A stretch of DNA of 64,000 nucleotides from Gammaproteobacteria bacterium (GTDB taxonomy: Bacteria > Pseudomonadota > Gammaproteobacteria > Pseudomonadales > Cellvibrionaceae): the NCBI GenBank assembly GCA_021151835.1, contig JAGKWO010000011.1:55759-119758 (forward strand), in the 5' to 3' direction. The notes below the pieces were generated by a model. It was not told the origin of the DNA. It worked only from the letters and a program-made list of their open reading frames with translations, and made no database searches. Positions 60,916-64,000 of the stretch are shown in pieces. Within the stretch, counting starts at the first letter, position 1. Each line of letters starts with the position of its first letter. Made by a program: the position numbers and the translations under genes.

Positions 60916-62328
60916 TTAGTTGGCTTTGTTGGCGCTTTTGGCTACAGCTACTCGAGTAGTTGATTTGTATTCATCAAGCTTGGCAATAAGCGGGCGAGTT
61001 GTTTCATTGAATCTTGCCAGCTCGGTTTTCTCGATACCAATTGCTTTCGGAAGTGGAACAGTAACAGGGTTGCGCACTTGCCCGTTAACGTGGAATTCGT
61101 AATGTAAATGTGGGCCTGAGGCCAAGCCTGTAGATCCCACATAGCCAATCACGTCACCCTGGCTGACCCGTGCACCAGTTTTCATGCCTTTGGCAAATCC
61201 ATTCATGTGACCATACAATGTTTCAATACCTTGCCCGTGCTGAATCACAATACAGTTTCCAAAGGCACCTTTGCGTCCGGCGAAGGCAATTTTGCCGTTA
61301 CCGGTGGCGCGAATGGGGGTGCCGCGGACGGCAGCGTAATCAGTACCTTTGTGAGCACGAATAATATGTAGTACGGGATGTTTGCGTGCCAAATTAAAAT
61401 GTGAGCTGATGCGTGCAAATTCAATCGGGGTCCGCAGGAAGGCTTTGTGCATGCCGCGTCCATCAGGAGTGAAATAGCTGCTCACACCGTCTTTATCGGT
61501 GTAGCGAACCGCTTGAAAGGTCTTGCCACCGTTAGTGAATTCTGCGGCAATGATCTTGCCAGTACCGATTTTTTTACCGTCCAGGAATTGCTCTTCAAAC
61601 ATGACCTTGAAGCTGTCGCCTTTCTGGATATCCAGTGCAAAGTCGATATCCCAACCAAAAACGTTAGCCAGTTCCATTGTTAAATAGCTGGGTAAGCCGG
61701 CACGTTTTCCCGCCATGTAAAGCGAACTATCGATAGTGCCCTGGCTAAATGCATATTTCACATCGGGCTTCAGTGCGGTTTCTTTGCTATCAAAACCTTT
61801 TGCTGTGCGATTGAAGCTCAGGCTGTTCAAATCATCAATTATGTAGTTCAGGCCTTGAAGTTGGCCATTCTCAACCAGAAACGCCATTTTTTGCCCGGGG
61901 CGAATATTGCGTAAATCCTTGGCATCTTTGGCTTCGCTAAATAGCTCGTAAATATCTCTGTCATTCAGGCCGGCGCGTTTAAAAATGATGGAAAGGTTGT
62001 CGCCATTCTGTACTGTGAATTCTTTCCAGGGGGATTCGGGCTCAATAACCACCGTTCGCTGTGGTTCAGGTAGCGCTGCTACTTCCTGGATAATGGCCTC
62101 AACGGCGGGAATTGCTATTGGGGTGGCCTGGGTTTCAGTGCCTTGCAAATGCAGGCCGGGGATATTTGTGCTTTCAACTAATACATCGTGTGAATTGATG
62201 GTGTCTTCCGCAACGATAAGTGCGATAACACCTGCAGATAACACCGCCGCTGCCATCAGGTGTCTTCCTGGCAGGTATTGTGACAAGGTCGATCGGGCGA
62301 TGTTGTAATAATTCTTTATTGGCGGCAT
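60916..62328 (-). CDS. M23-family peptidoglycan endopeptidase (OapA/MepM-like)
   Basis: A 470-residue protein. A membrane-anchor helix (MAAAVLSAGVIALIVAE) is followed by an OapA-like/LysM-like segment (about 100-160), a second domain, and an M23 peptidase at about 320-420. Zinc ligands are His326 and Asp330 (HKGTD) and His409 (in PHLHYEF), with His374 (GHMNGF) and His407 helping catalysis. It cleaves peptide cross-links in the periplasm. ATG 62328 is preferred over a frame start 32 codons upstream, which gives an odd Phe/Cys-rich extension. The ribosome site is weak. Divergent from tyrS. Confidence 0.92.
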   Translation of the reverse strand: MPPIKNYYNIARSTLSQYLPGRHLMAAAVLSAGVIALIVAEDTINSHDVLVESTNIPGLHLQGTETQATPIAIPAVEAIIQEVAALPEPQRTVVIEPESPWKEFTVQNGDNLSIIFKRAGLNDRDIYELFSEAKDAKDLRNIRPGQKMAFLVENGQLQGLNYIIDDLNSLSFNRTAKGFDSKETALKPDVKYAFSQGTIDSSLYMAGKRAGLPSYLTMELANVFGWDIDFALDIQKGDSFKVMFEEQFLDGKKIGTGKIIAAEFTNGGKTFQAVRYTDKDGVSSYFTPDGRGMHKAFLRTPIEFARISSHFNLARKHPVLHIIRAHKGTDYAAVRGTPIRATGNGKIAFAGRKGAFGNCIVIQHGQGIETLYGHMNGFAKGMKTGARVSQGDVIGYVGSTGLASGPHLHYEFHVNGQVRNPVTVPLPKAIGIEKTELARFNETTRPLIAKLDEYKSTTRVAVAKSANKAN

Positions 62329-62536
62329 AAAAATAAATGTCGTCTGTTCTTCATATAGAGGGAAGTGATACAAGAAAAAGCATTTATAGCAGAAAAAAAA
62401 GCCCTTAACACCCCAAAATTTCATCTAAGTGCAACAAGTCTTTGAATTCGCCTTGAAATTGAAGCGAGATGCGGTATCTTTGCCGCCTTTTTGGCTCAAA
62501 TCGAAACACAAAATTAACTGGCTTGGTTGGTGCGTT

Positions 62537-63844
62537 ATGACAGCAATTGACACAAATTTCTTGCAGGAATTGCAGGATCGCGGGCTTATTGCCCAAATGA
62601 CAGGCGGAGACGCTATTGTTGAACACCTCAATTCTGGCAGTCGTACCCTTTATTGTGGTTTTGATCCTACGGCGGACAGCCTCCATATTGGTAGTCTGGT
62701 GCCTTTACTAATGCTTAAGCGTTTTCAACTGGCAGGGCATAAACCGATCGCGTTGGTTGGTGGCGCTACCGGTTTAATTGGTGACCCCAGCTTCAAAGCG
62801 CAAGAGCGCAAGCTCAATACCCCGGATATCGTTGCTTCCTGGGTTGGCAAGTTGAAAAGTCAGGTGAGCCAGTTTATTGATTTCGAAGCGGGTAACAACT
62901 CAGCTGAGGTCGTTAATAATCTTGATTGGGTTGGGAAAATAGATGTTCTGACTTTCTTGCGTGATGTAGGCAAGCACTTCTCTGTCAACAATATGATCAA
63001 TAAGGAATCGGTCAAGCAGCGTATTGAGCGGGAAGGGGAGGGTATCTCGTTTACCGAGTTCACCTATATGTTGCTGCAATCCTATGATTTTGCGGAGTTA
63101 TATCAGCGCAACCAATGTACTTTGCAGATTGGCGGTAGCGACCAGTGGGGCAATATTACTGGTGGCATTGATTTGACCCGGCGCTTGCATGGTGCGCAGG
63201 TTTTCGGATTAACCATGCCGCTGGTGACCAAAGCGGATGGCACTAAATTTGGCAAAACTGAAACGGGCACTGTTTGGCTGGATCCGGCGCGTACATCCCC
63301 CTACGCCTTTTATCAATTCTGGTTAAACACCGCGGATGCTGATGCTTATAAGTTCTTGCGTTATTTTACCTTCCTGGCTGTTGACCAGATTGCACAAATA
63401 GAAGCGGATGATATTGCTCGTGAGGGTAAGCCTGAGGCACAGAAGATTCTAGCTGAAGAGGTAACCAGGATTGTTCATGGGGATGCAGGTTTGTTGGCTG
63501 CACAACGGATTACCCAGGCACTGTTTAGCGATGAATTATCGGGGTTGAGCGAAGCTGACTTTTTGCAGTTACAGCAGGATGGGTTGTCGTCATCGCAAAT
63601 TGCGCGCACCCGGTTGGGGTCTATTCCGTTAACGCAGCTACTGGCAGATGCTGAGCTGGCTGCGTCGGGGAAGCAAATCAAGGACGCCCTTGCGCGCAGC
63701 GCTGTATTGATAAATGGTGCTGCGAAATCACTTGATGACAATATGCAGACACCCGAGGCATTTTCAGTAGCAACTGCATTTTTTGGCCGTTTCTATCTGG
63801 TAAAGGTGGGTAAAAAGAAATACCACCTGTTTGAAGTTGTTTAG
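62537..63844 (+). CDS. tyrS: Tyrosyl-tRNA synthetase
   Basis: A 435-residue class I synthetase. The HIGH-like HIGS is at 50-53 and the KMSKS-like KFGKT begins at Lys237; QIGGSDQWGNITGGIDL binds tyrosine. A C-terminal S4-type domain ends it (IKDALARSAVLING). ATG 62537 agrees with family N-termini; the upstream 36 in-frame codons do not. No clear terminator follows before the rRNA promoter. Confidence 0.97.
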   Translation: MTAIDTNFLQELQDRGLIAQMTGGDAIVEHLNSGSRTLYCGFDPTADSLHIGSLVPLLMLKRFQLAGHKPIALVGGATGLIGDPSFKAQERKLNTPDIVASWVGKLKSQVSQFIDFEAGNNSAEVVNNLDWVGKIDVLTFLRDVGKHFSVNNMINKESVKQRIEREGEGISFTEFTYMLLQSYDFAELYQRNQCTLQIGGSDQWGNITGGIDLTRRLHGAQVFGLTMPLVTKADGTKFGKTETGTVWLDPARTSPYAFYQFWLNTADADAYKFLRYFTFLAVDQIAQIEADDIAREGKPEAQKILAEEVTRIVHGDAGLLAAQRITQALFSDELSGLSEADFLQLQQDGLSSSQIARTRLGSIPLTQLLADAELAASGKQIKDALARSAVLINGAAKSLDDNMQTPEAFSVATAFFGRFYLVKVGKKKYHLFEVV

Positions 63845-63911
63845 TTTTTGTTCGTGTTGTTTTTCAAATAAGCGATAGCTAAAAAATTACTAATTATGTG
63901 CCAAATAAAGC

Positions 63912-63948
63912 TTGCCCCTGCGGAAGTCGGTGCGTATAGTGCGCCACC
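63912..63948 (+). promoter_or_regulatory. Predicted rRNA operon promoter
   Basis: TTGCCC (63912-63917), 17-base spacer, TATAGT (63935-63940), followed by the GC-rich discriminator GCGCCACC expected at stringently controlled rRNA promoters. An A/T-rich stretch at about 63878-63905 could be an UP element. In P. aeruginosa tyrS is followed by a 16S rRNA gene, and the order here (erpA, anmK, M23, tyrS) is the same. The 16S gene itself would lie beyond the window. Confidence 0.75.
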
Positions 63949-64000
63949 TCGCCAGGGCGAGCCGCAAACAGATTGTCTCGTGATGGCCGGTTTGAAGGGT

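Overview
The window reads as chromosomal DNA of a cellulolytic gammaproteobacterium close to Cellvibrio (order Cellvibrionales). Three things point there. The first is core gene order shared with Pseudomonas and relatives: ybeD-lipB-lipA, lptD-surA-pdxA-rsmA-apaG-apaH diverging from amgK-murU, a cox cluster ending in a SenC/Sco protein, and erpA-anmK-M23 peptidase-tyrS leading into an rRNA promoter. The second is polyserine linkers in exported proteins. The third is carbohydrate genes expected of a plant-polymer degrader. No tRNA, complete rRNA, CRISPR array, transposase or prophage was seen.

Layout. 1-3.2 kb: a partial Rap1a/Tai-like lipoprotein, the lipoate genes and a GNAT. 3.2-4 kb: a small repeat-rich island with a DUF559 endonuclease-like gene. 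4-13 kb (minus strand): type II NADH dehydrogenase, a TPR lipoprotein, a DUF3857/transglutaminase/TPR protein, a Gfo/Idh/MocA oxidoreductase, an SDR, an AraC regulator and a degenerate GGDEF protein. 13-18 kb: a TonB-dependent receptor followed by a two-domain beta-propeller phytase. 18-19 kb: a GNAT and a small lipoprotein. 19-24.7 kb: gluconokinase, diverging from a GntR-like LacI-family regulator, a GPH transporter and a GH94 enzyme whose residues fit cellobionic acid phosphorylase. 24.7-26.3 kb: a zinc ribbon protein, a MaoP-like protein and rpsT. 26.5-32 kb: a large GH-A type lipoprotein, then a membrane Ser/Thr kinase with a secreted partner. 32-41 kb: cell-wall recycling genes and the lptD-apaH cluster. 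41-42 kb: a small porin-like barrel. 42.8-51.8 kb: aa3/caa3 cytochrome c oxidase with heme A and copper assembly genes. 52-57 kb: a Yip1 protein, hemL, thiE, hemJ and a chloride channel. 57-64 kb: argC, a coiled-coil protein, bactofilin, erpA, anmK, an M23 peptidase, tyrS and an rRNA promoter at the right edge.

How genes work together. The clearest accessory system is the 19-24.7 kb locus. Cellobionic acid, the oxidised disaccharide expected from lytic polysaccharide monooxygenase action on cellulose, would be imported, phosphorolysed to glucose 1-phosphate and gluconate, and the gluconate phosphorylated, under a gluconate-type regulator. The receptor/phytase pair looks like a phosphate or inositol-phosphate scavenging unit. 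The cox region holds the catalytic subunits with heme A synthesis (cyoE, ctaA) and copper delivery (ctaG, PCu(A)C, Sco). The PCu(A)C gene shows an apparent one-base frameshift in a T7 run at its natural start.

Limits. All functions come from reading motifs and remembered families; no search was run. Start sites were chosen by ribosome-binding sites and signal-peptide logic and are marked where uncertain.
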